Positions 7,124 to 16,195 are shown, counted from the first letter of the stretch. The stretch is DNA of 64,000 nucleotides from Segatella copri (GCF_019249795.2 NZ_CP156891.1:2392501-2456500); one strand, 5' to 3'. Numbers and translations: made by a program. The notes: generated by a model not told the origin, from the sequence alone.

Positions 7124-8188
7124 TCAGATGCTGGCTCCATCCAAGAGTTTCCGGTATTTAGCTACAGCATCCGAAATCTCGCTTATTTTGATAAATTCAT
7201 CGGCTGAATGGGAGCGGGAGGATTCGCCCGGACCCAGTTTGAACGAAGGGAAGTGCATCAGAGCCTGGTCGCTGAGGGTAGGACTGCCGAATGGCTTCAT
7301 GCCCATGGCTACACATTTCCTGATAAGAGGATGCGCCGGGTCGATGCGGGATGACTTCAGACGGAAACTGTGCGCCTTCACCTCGCTCTTCAGGTGCTGG
7401 CAGATAAACTTGTAAACCTCCTCGTTGTCATAGAACTCGTTGGTGCGGATATCCACAAGCATCGTACACTTATCCGGAATCACATTGTGCTGGGTTCCGG
7501 CATTCACTACGGTAAGCGTCATCTTGGTAGGTCCCAGGAACTCGCTTACCTTCTCAAACTTATAGTCACGAATCCATCGCATATCATCCAATGCCTCGTA
7601 GATAGCGTTTACTCCCTCGTTGCGGGCAGCATGACCGCTCTTTCCGTGAGCAATCACATCCAGCACCATCAGTCCCTTTTCGGCAACAGCCGGGTTCATG
7701 CCGGTAGGTTCACCTACGATGGCAAGGTCGATATGCGGAAGCAAAGGCAGGGCACGGGTAATGCCATCCTTTCCCGAAACCTCTTCTTCGGCAGATGCCA
7801 GATAGATGAGATTATACTGCTGAGGCTTTGCGGTCAGCATTCTGAATATCTGGAGGAGCGAACAGAGTCCACCGCCGCAATCGTTGCTGCCCAAGCCGTA
7901 AAGTACACCCTCTTCTATATCCGGTGAAAACGGGTTGCGTGTCCATGAAGCCACAGGCTTCACGGTATCGATGTGAGCGTTGAGCAGCAGGGTAGGTCGG
8001 CTCTCATCGTAATGAGGGTCGATAATCCAGATGTTGTTCGCCTCACGATGAGGTTCGAAACCATATTTGCGGATGGTCTGCTCCATGATGTCGGCAGCAT
8101 CCTTCTCGTTTCTGCTTACAGATGGGGTGGCGATAAGCTTTTTCAGCAAATCCACGGCATCGCTTACATATTCTTCTTGTGTCATCAT
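7124..8188 (-). CDS. M20-family peptidase, ArgE-like N-acyl-ornithine deacetylase
   Basis: A 354-residue cytoplasmic metallopeptidase of normal length. Metal-site motifs are visible: NAHIDTV (His and Asp), GSNDCGGG (bridging Asp), ASAEEEVSG (general base and metal Glu), VGEPTG (metal-binding acid) and a late SRSHSADEFI His. The family hydrolyses acyl-amino acids. In Bacteroidetes the close homologues act on N-acetyl- or N-succinyl-citrulline/ornithine in arginine synthesis, so that is the likely pathway. No other arg genes are in the window. It diverges from the acyl-CoA ligase with a shared 130-bp promoter region. The start could also be the adjacent Met at 8185. Confidence 0.85.
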   Translation of the reverse strand: MMTQEEYVSDAVDLLKKLIATPSVSRNEKDAADIMEQTIRKYGFEPHREANNIWIIDPHYDESRPTLLLNAHIDTVKPVASWTRNPFSPDIEEGVLYGLGSNDCGGGLCSLLQIFRMLTAKPQQYNLIYLASAEEEVSGKDGITRALPLLPHIDLAIVGEPTGMNPAVAEKGLMVLDVIAHGKSGHAARNEGVNAIYEALDDMRWIRDYKFEKVSEFLGPTKMTLTVVNAGTQHNVIPDKCTMLVDIRTNEFYDNEEVYKFICQHLKSEVKAHSFRLKSSRIDPAHPLIRKCVAMGMKPFGSPTLSDQALMHFPSFKLGPGESSRSHSADEFIKISEISDAVAKYRKLLDGASI

Positions 8189-8214
8189 AATCTCCCTATT
8201 CTTTGATTTTTTTG

Positions 8215-8222
8215 CAAAGATA
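8215..8222 (-). promoter_or_regulatory. -7 element of the M20 deacetylase gene
   Basis: The minus strand reads TATCTTTG here, 27 bp before the start codon. A matching TTG box at the usual distance is not clear. Confidence 0.5.
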
Positions 8223-8264
8223 CGAAAAAAAGAGCAGATAAAGTGGAAAAAATATCTTTTTATT

Positions 8265-8294
8265 TTGTGTTCTTAACAAATTCTATTATCTTTG
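8265..8294 (+). promoter_or_regulatory. Promoter of the acyl-CoA ligase gene
   Basis: TTG at 8265-8267, 19 nt, then TATCTTTG at 8287-8294, giving a start site about 17 nt before the ATG at 8318. Confidence 0.7.
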
Positions 8295-8317
8295 CATCAG
8301 AATATAAATATAAGCTT

Positions 8318-10126
8318 ATGCAGATTAATAGTCATCTTTCGGTACTGGTACATGATCTCGCCAAGAAATGGGGAGAGAAAACTGCTTTAACTTTCAGAAA
8401 GTTTGGCAGCGACCAGTGGCAATCGGTTTCATTCAGCCTCTTTTCCTTAAGAGTGAAACAAGTGAGCAATGCCCTCCTGAATCTTGGGGCTAAACCTCTT
8501 GACAAAATCGCTGTCTTCTCGCAGAACTGTGTGCATTATCTGTACACCGACTTCGGTGCGTACGGTATCAGAGTAACCTCTGTGCCTTTCTATGCCAACA
8601 GCAGCGAGCAGCAGATTCAATATATGATTAATGATGCGCAGATTCGCTTCCTCTTTGTTGGCGAACAGGAGCAGTATGACAAGGCTCACCGTATCTTTGC
8701 CCTCTGTCCTTCTCTGGAGCGTATCATCATCTTCGATTCAAGCGTGCGCATCAGTACACATGACCCTGCTGCCCTCTATTTCAAGGACTTCCTGAAGTTG
8801 GGTGAGAATCTTCCTCGTCAGACGGAGGTAGAGGAACTCTACAAGCAGGCAAGTATGGATGACTTGGCTAATATCCTCTATACCAGTGGAACAACCGGAG
8901 ATAGCAAGGGCGTGATGCTTACCTATAGCCAGTATTATGCTGCTTTGAAGGCAAACAATGAGTGCATTCCTGTTACCGAAAAGGACCGTGTCATTGATTT
9001 CCTTCCATTCACCCATATCTTTGAGCGTGGATGGGCATATCTCTGCTTGAGCGAAGGTGCCGAACTCATCATCAATACTTATCCTCATGAAATTCAGGAG
9101 AGTATGAGAGAGATGCATCCTACCTGTATGTGTAGTGTGCCACGTTTCTGGGAGAAGGTGTATATCGCCGTAAAGGCAAAGATGGATGATGCAGGTCCTC
9201 TTCAGAAGAAACTCTTCTACCATGCCTTGGCAGTAGGAAAGAAGCGGAATATAGAATATCTGGCAAACTGCAAGCGCCCTCCTCTGACATTGGAGTTGGA
9301 ATATAAGGTTATCAACAAGACCATTTTGAGCATGGTTCGCAAGCAGTTGGGCTTGGATAAACCTAATATCTTCCCTACAGCGGGTGCTTATGTAAGTCCG
9401 GAAGTAGAGGCATTTGTACATGCCATCGGTATCAATATGGTGGTGGGTTATGGTTTGACCGAGAGTCTTGCCACCGTATCTTGCGATCATTCTGACAAGA
9501 AACGCAGTCTGGGTTCTGTGGGGCGCCCTATCTCTTGCATTCAGGTAAAGATAGGTGAGGATAATGAGGTGCTCCTCAAGGGTCCTACCATCACTCCGGG
9601 ATATTATCATCGTGATACCACCAATGCGAAGGCATTCGACAAGGATGGATTCTTCCATACCGGTGATGCCGGCTACATGAAGGATGGCGAGCTTTATCTC
9701 ACCGAGCGTATCAAGGACCTGTTCAAGACATCGAATGGTAAGTATATCGCTCCGCAGCAGGTAGAATCGTTGCTCCTGGTAGATAAGTTTATCGATCAGG
9801 TGGCTGTGATTGCCGACCAGCGCAAGTTCGTATCAGCCCTCGTCGTTCCAGAGTTCCGTCTCGTGGAGGACTGGGCACGTGAGCATCATATCGCCTTCAC
9901 TTGCCGTGAAGATTTGTGTGCTAACGAAAAGGTGCAGAAGATGCTGATGGACCGTATCCAGATTCTCCAGCAGCATCTGGCTTATTATGAGCAGATTAAG
10001 CGCATTACCCTCCTGGCTCACCACTTCTCTATGGAGTCGGGTGAGTTGACCAATACCTTGAAGATTCGCCGCCCTATCATCAACAAGAACTACAAGGCGG
10101 AGATTGACAAGATGTATGAGGAGTAA
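8318..10126 (+). CDS. Long-chain fatty acid-CoA ligase (AMP-forming)
   Basis: A 602-residue member of the adenylate-forming enzymes, activating fatty acids to acyl-CoA through acyl-AMP. The ATP-binding P-loop is ILYTSGTTGDSKGVMLTYSQ, the A5-type motif is VVGYGLTE, the A7 region FFHTGDAGYMKDGELYLTERIKD contains the ribose-binding Asp, and the hinge FKTSNGKYIAPQQVE follows. The A10 Lys is probably in TLKIRRPIINKNY. The start at 8318 is chosen because the promoter lies at 8265-8294, which excludes a longer in-frame start. There is no membrane segment or signal, so it acts in the cytoplasm. prfB follows 32 bp later, possibly with read-through. Confidence 0.9.
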   Translation: MQINSHLSVLVHDLAKKWGEKTALTFRKFGSDQWQSVSFSLFSLRVKQVSNALLNLGAKPLDKIAVFSQNCVHYLYTDFGAYGIRVTSVPFYANSSEQQIQYMINDAQIRFLFVGEQEQYDKAHRIFALCPSLERIIIFDSSVRISTHDPAALYFKDFLKLGENLPRQTEVEELYKQASMDDLANILYTSGTTGDSKGVMLTYSQYYAALKANNECIPVTEKDRVIDFLPFTHIFERGWAYLCLSEGAELIINTYPHEIQESMREMHPTCMCSVPRFWEKVYIAVKAKMDDAGPLQKKLFYHALAVGKKRNIEYLANCKRPPLTLELEYKVINKTILSMVRKQLGLDKPNIFPTAGAYVSPEVEAFVHAIGINMVVGYGLTESLATVSCDHSDKKRSLGSVGRPISCIQVKIGEDNEVLLKGPTITPGYYHRDTTNAKAFDKDGFFHTGDAGYMKDGELYLTERIKDLFKTSNGKYIAPQQVESLLLVDKFIDQVAVIADQRKFVSALVVPEFRLVEDWAREHHIAFTCREDLCANEKVQKMLMDRIQILQQHLAYYEQIKRITLLAHHFSMESGELTNTLKIRRPIINKNYKAEIDKMYEE

Positions 10127-10158
10127 TCATAAAGTTTAAAGTTAAAAGTTAAGAGTTA

Positions 10159-11286
10159 ATGATTACAGCTGACCAGTTGAAGGATGTGATGGACAGAGCT
10201 GACGCTCTGCATCACTATCTCAATATAGACCAGAAGAAAGTAGAATTCGAAGAGGAGCAGCTCCGCACCCAGGCTCCTGACTTTTGGGAAGACCCGAAGT
10301 ATGCTCAGGAGCAGATGAAGAAGGTAAAAGGCATACAGAAATGGCTCGACGGTTATAAGACTGTACGTCTTTATGCCGATGAACTGCAGCTTGCCTTCGA
10401 TTTCTATAAAGACGAAATGGTGACAGAGGAAGAGGTGGATGCCGATTATGCCAAGGCGATAAAAGCCATAGAAGACCTGGAGTTGAAGAACATGCTTCGC
10501 CAGAAGGAAGACCCGATGGACTGCGTGCTCAAGATTAATTCCGGTGCCGGTGGTACAGAAAGCCAGGACTGGGCACAGATGCTGATGCGTATGTATATGC
10601 GCTGGGCTGAGGCTCATGGCTACAAGGTAACCATCACCGATATGCAGGAAGGTGATGAGGCTGGTATCAAGAGCGTGACCATGACCATCGAGGGCGGCGA
10701 GTACGCTTATGGCTATCTGAAGAGCGAGAACGGTGTGCACCGACTGGTGCGTGTTTCTCCTTTCAATGCCCAGGGCAAGCGAATGACCAGTTTCGCCAGT
10801 GTCTTCGTAACTCCACTGGTAGATGATACCATCGAGGTATATGTTGATCCAGCCAAGCTCTCCTGGGATACCTTCCGTTCGAGTGGTGCCGGTGGTCAGA
10901 ATGTGAATAAGGTTGAATCCGGTGTCCGTCTGCGTTATTGGTATACCGACCCTGATACCGGCGAGGAAGAAGAAATCCTCATCGAGAACACCGAGACCCG
11001 TGACCAGCCAAAGAACCGTGCCAAAGCCCTGTTGCTCTTGAAGAGCCAACTCTACGACCGCGCCATGAAGAAGCGTCTGGAGGCTAAGGCTAAGATTGAG
11101 GCTGGTAAGAAGAAGATAGAGTGGGGAAGCCAGATTAGAAGTTATGTCTTCGACGACCGTCGTGTGAAAGACCACCGTACCAACTATCAGACATCGGATG
11201 TAGATGGCGTGATGGACGGCAAGATAGATGATTTCATCAAGGCATACCTGATGGAGTTCCCTACGAATGATGACGAACAACAATAA
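10159..11286 (+). CDS. prfB: Peptide chain release factor 2
   Basis: A 375-residue class I release factor recognising UAA/UGA. It carries the stop-codon motif VSPFNAQ (SPF) in domain 2 and the peptidyl-tRNA hydrolysis motif SGAGGQNVNKV (GGQ) in domain 3. The usual RF2 end DDRRVKDHRTNYQTSDVDGV-like is present. Many prfB genes have an in-frame UGA near codon 26 read by a +1 frameshift; here the same region (LHHYLNIDQKK) reads straight through with CTC AAT in place of CTT TGA. The protein is complete in one frame, so autoregulation by frameshifting is absent. It is followed by a 49-residue membrane protein and a CYTH gene on the same strand. Confidence 0.95.
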   Translation: MITADQLKDVMDRADALHHYLNIDQKKVEFEEEQLRTQAPDFWEDPKYAQEQMKKVKGIQKWLDGYKTVRLYADELQLAFDFYKDEMVTEEEVDADYAKAIKAIEDLELKNMLRQKEDPMDCVLKINSGAGGTESQDWAQMLMRMYMRWAEAHGYKVTITDMQEGDEAGIKSVTMTIEGGEYAYGYLKSENGVHRLVRVSPFNAQGKRMTSFASVFVTPLVDDTIEVYVDPAKLSWDTFRSSGAGGQNVNKVESGVRLRYWYTDPDTGEEEEILIENTETRDQPKNRAKALLLLKSQLYDRAMKKRLEAKAKIEAGKKKIEWGSQIRSYVFDDRRVKDHRTNYQTSDVDGVMDGKIDDFIKAYLMEFPTNDDEQQ

Positions 11287-11307
11287 TCATCTAAAAAACA
11301 TACGACT

Positions 11308-11457
11308 ATGAGTGGAAATAAAGACTTAAGAAGAGCCAAACATGAGGCTTATCAGAAGAAACAGGCTGCAAAAGGCGAGAAAGTAATCAAGTGGATATTC
11401 GGTGGCTTGATAGCCCTCGGTATTCTTTTTCTCATCTATGCAGCATCATTAGCATAA
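11308..11457 (+). CDS. Small single-span membrane protein (49 aa)
   Basis: The frame from ATG 11308 to TAA 11457 encodes 49 residues: a charged, Lys-rich cytoplasmic half (MSGNKDLRRAKHEAYQKKQ) and one hydrophobic helix (WIFGGLIALGILFLIYAAS) close to the C-terminus. It sits 21 bp after prfB and 4 bp before the CYTH gene, so it is probably translated within that operon. I recognise no family. Its tight spacing, lack of overlap with other genes and clear amphipathic-plus-TM design argue that it is real. Confidence 0.65.
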   Translation: MSGNKDLRRAKHEAYQKKQAAKGEKVIKWIFGGLIALGILFLIYAASLA

Positions 11458-11461
11458 GACT

Positions 11462-11962
11462 ATGAGTGGATTAGAAATAGAAAGAAAATTCCTCGTTAAG
11501 AAGGGCGACGCTTACAAAAGCGCCGCCTTTTCTTCTAGTCATATCCAGCAGGGATATATTCCTGCCGAGGGGGCTACGGTGCGGGTTCGCACACGGGATG
11601 AGAAGGCTTACCTTACTATTAAGGGTAAGTCGGTAAATGGCGGCATGACCCGCTATGAGTTTGAAAAGGAGATAACGATGGACGAGGCGCAGCATCTTCT
11701 GCAGCTTTGTCAGGGTGGCGTCATCGATAAGCGTCGCTATCTTGTGAAAAGTGGCAGTCATACCTTCGAGGTAGATGAGTTCTATGGCGATAACGAAGGT
11801 CTGGTCATGGCAGAGGTGGAGTTGGCTAGCGAGACCGAAGCCTATGAGAAACCTGATTTCATCGGCATGGAGGTAACAGGCGACAAGCGATTCTACAATT
11901 CGCATCTCTTGGGCAATCCTTTCTCGAAGTGGCGTGATACCTTGCCGGCTGAATATCGTTAG
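11462..11962 (+). CDS. CYTH-domain protein (triphosphate tunnel metalloenzyme)
   Basis: A 166-residue protein of usual length for the bacterial single-domain CYTH group. The N-terminal EIERKF is the ExExK signature. Basic and acidic strands (VRVRTRDEKAYLTIKGKS, RYEFEKEI, KRRYLV, FEVDEFYGDNEGLVMAEVEL) line the tunnel that holds a triphosphate and Mg2+. Family members hydrolyse inorganic tripolyphosphate, thiamine triphosphate or make cAMP; tripolyphosphatase is the commonest activity for this short type, but the substrate cannot be read from sequence. It starts 4 bp after the small membrane protein. Confidence 0.88.
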   Translation: MSGLEIERKFLVKKGDAYKSAAFSSSHIQQGYIPAEGATVRVRTRDEKAYLTIKGKSVNGGMTRYEFEKEITMDEAQHLLQLCQGGVIDKRRYLVKSGSHTFEVDEFYGDNEGLVMAEVELASETEAYEKPDFIGMEVTGDKRFYNSHLLGNPFSKWRDTLPAEYR

Positions 11963-12073
11963 AAAATGTATCGAAAAGGTCATTTCTGCGTCCTAAAACG
12001 GATTAAATTGCATAAATATTACTAAAATTGTGTTTTTACTTTCAAATAATTCATATATTTCAGAATTATTTTA

Positions 12074-12081
12074 TAATTTTG
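12074..12081 (+). promoter_or_regulatory. -7 element before the first Na+ symporter gene
   Basis: TAATTTTG followed by C, 48 bp upstream of the ATG at 12129, in an AT-rich 166-bp gap. The -33 box is weak (TTC at about 12050). Confidence 0.5.
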
Positions 12082-12128
12082 CACGAAGAAAAATTAAAAA
12101 ATAAGAAATTAGTAATAGAAAGATAGAA

Positions 12129-13493
12129 ATGACTGATTCAAATAGAGGAAGTTTTGGTAGCAAGATTGGATTGATTCTTGCTACAGCAGGTGGCGCCGTA
12201 GGTTTGGGTAACGTATGGCGCTTCCCTTATATGGCTGGTCAGGAAGGTGGCGCAGCCTTTATTCTGGTATACATCGGAAGTGTGCTCCTGTTGGGCATTC
12301 CATGTATGATTTCTGAGTTTATCATCGGCCGTCATGGTGCCTCTAATACCGCACGTGCCTATACCAAACTCTCTAATGGTACTGCTTGGAAGTGGGTAGG
12401 CTATCTTGAAGTGCTTACCGGTTTCCTGATTACGGGCTATTATGCGGTGGTTTCGGGCTGGTGTCTGCAGTATGTCTATGCCAGCATCATGGGCGAACTG
12501 CATGGTGACCCAACCTTTGTGGCGAATTACTTCAAGGAGTTTTCTTCTGATCCTGTGCGTCCGGTTATGTGGACGGTAGCGATATTCCTGATTTGTCATT
12601 TCGTGATTATTCATGGTGTGCGCGGCGGTATAGAGAGGGCTTCTAAGGTGATGATGCCTCTCCTGTTCATCCTGCTTTTGATCATTGTGGTAGCAGCTTG
12701 TCTGTTGCCGGATGCAGGTAAGGGCGTGGAGTTCCTGTTGAAGCCTGATTTCGGAAAGGTAGACAGAAACGTGTTCCTGAATGCCTTGGGTCAGTCGTTC
12801 TATTCTATGAGTATCGGTATGGGCTGTATCTGTACCTATGCCTCTTACTTCAGCCGTCAGACCAATCTCTTTAAGAGTGCTTTGCAGATTTCCATCATCG
12901 ATTTGCTGGTAGCAGTACTGGCTGGTCTGATGATATTCCCTGCAGCCTTCTCAGTAGGAGTATCACCGGATAGTGGTCCTTCGCTCATCTTTATCACTTT
13001 GCCGAATGTCTTTAATCAGGCGTTTGCATCGTTACCTGTACTGGGTTGGATTATCTCGCTGCTCTTCTACGTGTTGCTGTCGGTAGCAGCCTTGACCTCG
13101 CTGATGTCACTTCATGAGGTGAATACCTCTTTCTTCTACGAGGAGTTGAAGATAGACCGCAAGAAGGGTGCTACCATCGTTACGGTTTCCTGTGCCATCA
13201 TCGGAGCCTTCTGTTCGCTCTCTTTGGGTGCAACAGATAAGCTTTCGTTCTTCGGAAAGGCGCTGTTCGATTGGTTCGACTTCGTTACGGGTCAGATATT
13301 CCTACCTCTGGCAGGATTCCTTACCTGCCTGTTCCTGGGCTGGTATGTACCTAAGCAGATCGTACAGGATGAGTTTACTAACTGGGGAACCTTGAAGGGC
13401 CGTCTCTTCGGTATTTATCTTTTCCTGATTAAGTTCGTTTGTCCTGTCCTCATCTTCCTGGTATTCCTGAACCAGTTTGGGGTCTTCGGATAA
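12129..13493 (+). CDS. Neurotransmitter:sodium symporter family transporter, copy 1
   Basis: A 454-residue inner-membrane protein with about 11-12 hydrophobic segments. The first helix contains GGAVGLGNVWRFPYMAGQEGG, the unwound Na+/substrate-binding region seen in LeuT-fold bacterial members. TM6 has SFYSMSIGMGCICTYASYF. Bacterial homologues take up amino acids such as tryptophan, tyrosine or leucine with Na+; the substrate here is unknown. A paralogue of nearly the same length follows after 111 bp, so the pair arose by tandem duplication. There is its own promoter-like TAATTTTG at 12074. Confidence 0.9.
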   Translation: MTDSNRGSFGSKIGLILATAGGAVGLGNVWRFPYMAGQEGGAAFILVYIGSVLLLGIPCMISEFIIGRHGASNTARAYTKLSNGTAWKWVGYLEVLTGFLITGYYAVVSGWCLQYVYASIMGELHGDPTFVANYFKEFSSDPVRPVMWTVAIFLICHFVIIHGVRGGIERASKVMMPLLFILLLIIVVAACLLPDAGKGVEFLLKPDFGKVDRNVFLNALGQSFYSMSIGMGCICTYASYFSRQTNLFKSALQISIIDLLVAVLAGLMIFPAAFSVGVSPDSGPSLIFITLPNVFNQAFASLPVLGWIISLLFYVLLSVAALTSLMSLHEVNTSFFYEELKIDRKKGATIVTVSCAIIGAFCSLSLGATDKLSFFGKALFDWFDFVTGQIFLPLAGFLTCLFLGWYVPKQIVQDEFTNWGTLKGRLFGIYLFLIKFVCPVLIFLVFLNQFGVFG

Positions 13494-13604
13494 AGTATTT
13501 GTAATCGGATAGATAATATAATCAGATATAACTATATATAATAAGGTGTAGCATCTCCCGTTTCGTCGGAAAACAACAAACACTACACATTAAAGATTTA
13601 GATA

Positions 13605-14960
13605 ATGGAAACAAGAGGAAATTTTGGTAGTAAGTTGGGCGTTATTCTTGCCACAGCCGGCTCGGCAGTCGGTTTGGGTAATGTGTGGCGTTTCCCTTAT
13701 ATGGCAGGTCAGAATGGTGGTGCCGCCTTCATTCTCATCTATTTGGTATGTATCATCCTACTCGGATTGCCTGGCATGATGAGCGAATTCATCATCGGCC
13801 GTCATTCTGCATCCAATGCAGCCCGTGCTTATACCAATCTGGGTAAGCATAAGGCTTGGGGTGCTTTGGGCTTGATGGGTATCATCACCTCTATGATTAT
13901 CCTGGGTTTCTATGCCGTAGTGGCTGGCTGGTGCCTGCAGTATCTCTATGCCAGTATCATGGGCGGTGTTCATGGCGATGCAGAGTATGTGAAGACCTAT
14001 TTCCAGACCTTTTCAGCCGATCCTATCCGTCCTACCTTATGGGCAGTAGGTTTTATCCTGCTTACCCACATGGTGGTAGTACGCGGTGTGCGCAATGGTA
14101 TAGAGAAAGCATCCAAGATACTGATGCCTATGCTCTTCTTCCTGTTGATTGTGATTGTGATAGCTTCCTGCTCTCTGCCGGGAGCGATGAAGGGAGTGGA
14201 GTTCCTGCTGAAGCCGGATTTCTCTAAGGTAGATGAAAACGTGTTGCTCGAAGCGCTGGGACAGGCGTTCTTCTCTTTGAGCATGGGTACGGCTTGTCTG
14301 TGTACTTATGCCTCTTACTTCAACAGACAGACCAATCTCTTGAAGTCTGCTACTCAGATTGTGACCATTGATACGGTAATCGCCGTATTGGCAGGTTTGA
14401 TGATCTTCCCTGCAGCTTTCTCGGTAGGTGTGCAGCCAGACAGCGGTCCTTCGCTCATCTTCATTACCTTGCCAAATGTATTCCAGGAGGCTTTCGGTAA
14501 CATGCCGGTTGTCGGTTATGTGATTTCGGTGTTGTTCTATGCTTTGCTTGTATTGGCAGCCCTGACTTCTACCATCTCGATGCACGAGATAGGTACCGCC
14601 TTTATTTATGAGGAGGGTAAGATAAGCCGTGCCAAGGGAGCCTGGTTCGAGACCGTCGTTTGCTGCATCATAGCTGTATTCTGTTCGCTCTCTCAGGGTG
14701 CCGTACCTGATTTGGGCTTCTTCGGCAAGGATTTCTTGAGCAATTGTGACAACTTTACTGCCCAGCTGCTCATGCCGTTGGGAGCGTTCATCACCTGTCT
14801 GTTCCTGGGATGGTATGTGCCAAAGAAGATTGTGCGTGATGAGTTTACCAACTGGGGAACCTTGAAGGGAACTCTCTTCCCTGTTTTCCTGTTCACTATC
14901 CGTTTTATCTGTCCAATCTGTATTTTCCTTATCTTCCTGCACCAGTTTGGTGTCATTTAG
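13605..14960 (+). CDS. Neurotransmitter:sodium symporter family transporter, copy 2
   Basis: A 451-residue paralogue of the preceding transporter, with the same TM1 signature SAVGLGNVWRFPYMAGQNGG, TM6 FFSLSMGTACLCTYASYF, and a near-identical C-terminal block (LFLGWYVPKK, DEFTNWGTLKG). The 111-bp gap holds no clear terminator, so co-transcription is possible. Differences cluster in TM6 and the loops, so the two may prefer different amino acids; that is inference. It is convergent with the helix-hairpin-helix gene, 36 bp away. Confidence 0.9.
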   Translation: METRGNFGSKLGVILATAGSAVGLGNVWRFPYMAGQNGGAAFILIYLVCIILLGLPGMMSEFIIGRHSASNAARAYTNLGKHKAWGALGLMGIITSMIILGFYAVVAGWCLQYLYASIMGGVHGDAEYVKTYFQTFSADPIRPTLWAVGFILLTHMVVVRGVRNGIEKASKILMPMLFFLLIVIVIASCSLPGAMKGVEFLLKPDFSKVDENVLLEALGQAFFSLSMGTACLCTYASYFNRQTNLLKSATQIVTIDTVIAVLAGLMIFPAAFSVGVQPDSGPSLIFITLPNVFQEAFGNMPVVGYVISVLFYALLVLAALTSTISMHEIGTAFIYEEGKISRAKGAWFETVVCCIIAVFCSLSQGAVPDLGFFGKDFLSNCDNFTAQLLMPLGAFITCLFLGWYVPKKIVRDEFTNWGTLKGTLFPVFLFTIRFICPICIFLIFLHQFGVI

Positions 14961-14996
14961 CAAAACCGGCAAACTTGCAGACAGGCTATCTTGCTC

Positions 14997-15929
14997 CTAG
15001 TAGGCAAGATACGGCTTGATTCTTTCTATTTCGGCAGGTGGAAAGTCTTTGAGTAGACGCAGCTCTTCAGCACTTTTCAGCGGACCATGGGTTCTGCGGT
15101 AGTTTACGATTTCCTTTGCCTGGTAAAAGTTCAGGTAAGGATGTTTGCGCAATTCGGTTAAACTGAGCTGGTTGACATTCATTTTTCTGATATGTTTTGC
15201 ATCAATATTCATATAGTGGAGGGCTGTCTCGGGCACGCCTTCCACTTCTTGTATCTGGCTCATGGAAACAAAACCGCCTAACCGCTCTCTGTAACGGATG
15301 ATGCTTCTGGCATAGTAAGAGCCTATGCCGGGAATTTTCTGCAGTTCGGTCGTATCAGCAGAATTGATGTTGATATACTGACCTTCTTTCAGTTTTCGTG
15401 GATAACTGTATTGGATAGTGTCTTTCTTCCTTTCTTCTCTAGTTCTTATAGCCGTCTCTTGATAGCCGTAGTTGTATCTTTCTCTTGGGTAAAAGTTGGC
15501 AGCCGGCTGGTAGTCTTTACCAATTCTGATAAAGGGCAGCAGTTTTTCGAATTGCTTCTTGGTTAGTCCGTAAACCCGTGCAAAGTCTCTAGGTGTCCTG
15601 AAGATACCTCCTTTATTTCGATATTTGATGATGCTTCTGGCTTGCCATGATTCCAGTCCCAGCCGTTGGAAATCAGATTGGCTTGCCGTATTGGGGTCAA
15701 AGGCGAATACTTCGCTCGACTGAAGTCCGTCTTCATAATAGCCTGGCTGTTGCCGCGTGGCATGCCTGATGATACTATCGTTATGGGCTTGTTGTTTTTC
15801 TGATGGCATGGTTTCTTTAGAACCTACAATGAAAATCATTGTGGTACTGACAACGAGCAGGGTCAGGATTACGAGTACTGCTCGCCGTTCATGGTAATTG
15901 ATATAAAAAAAATCCTTTATAAACTTCAT
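14997..15929 (-). CDS. ComEA-like helix-hairpin-helix protein, membrane-anchored
   Basis: A 310-residue protein. The start at 15929 (MKFIKDFFYINYHERR) is preferred; a longer in-frame start would run backward through tRNA-Pro. One N-terminal membrane helix (AVLVILTLLVVSTTMIFIVG) precedes a polar linker and three helix-hairpin-helix units: FDPNTASQSDFQRLGL..SIIKYRNKGG, ININSADTTELQKIPGIGSYYARSII, and MNVNQLSLTELRKHPYLNFYQAKEIVNYR. Such domains bind the DNA backbone without sequence preference. The topology places them in the periplasm, so DNA uptake or periplasmic DNA binding is possible, but no other competence genes are nearby. Confidence 0.85.
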   Translation of the reverse strand: MKFIKDFFYINYHERRAVLVILTLLVVSTTMIFIVGSKETMPSEKQQAHNDSIIRHATRQQPGYYEDGLQSSEVFAFDPNTASQSDFQRLGLESWQARSIIKYRNKGGIFRTPRDFARVYGLTKKQFEKLLPFIRIGKDYQPAANFYPRERYNYGYQETAIRTREERKKDTIQYSYPRKLKEGQYININSADTTELQKIPGIGSYYARSIIRYRERLGGFVSMSQIQEVEGVPETALHYMNIDAKHIRKMNVNQLSLTELRKHPYLNFYQAKEIVNYRRTHGPLKSAEELRLLKDFPPAEIERIKPYLAY

Positions 15930-16030
15930 AGGCTTACGGATTTTTAAGTTCTTGTGATACCGAAATTTCGCCGACCATTTTGGCCACGACCAAGGCAAAT
16001 CCCCTGTGTATAGGCACATTAGACGGCTTT

Positions 16031-16106
16031 TGGTCGGGATTACTGGACTCGAACCAGCGACCTCATCGTCCCGAACGACGTGCGCTACCAACTGCGCTAA
16101 ATCCCG
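16031..16106 (-). tRNA. tRNA-Pro (anticodon CGG)
   Basis: Read on the minus strand: acceptor CGGGATT, D-arm GCGCAGTTGGTAGCGC, anticodon stem CGTCG with loop TTCGGGA (anticodon CGG, decoding CCG), T-arm GCTGG-TTCGAGT-CCAGT and closing AATCCCG with discriminator A. The CCA end is encoded. The C1-G72 pair is typical of bacterial tRNA-Pro. All stems pair, with one G-U in the anticodon stem. Confidence 0.93.
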
Positions 16107-16116
16107 ATTTCTGCTG

Positions 16117-16147
16117 CAAAGGTACATTAAATAATGGATAATACCAA
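16117..16147 (-). promoter_or_regulatory. Promoter of tRNA-Pro
   Basis: The minus strand has TTG (16147-16145), 20 nt, then TACCTTTG (16124-16117), 10 bp before the tRNA. Confidence 0.7.
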
Positions 16148-16195
16148 CAAAAATAGACTTTTTTATCTTTTTTTGAAAGAAATTTCCCGAAAAAT

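Noticed and set aside
10156..11283. 375-codon minus-strand frame opposite prfB
   Set aside because: Antisense shadow of a strongly coded gene.
15930..16127. N-terminal extension of the helix-hairpin-helix gene
   Set aside because: The longer frame passes backward through the complete tRNA-Pro; the start at 15929 gives a normal anchored protein.
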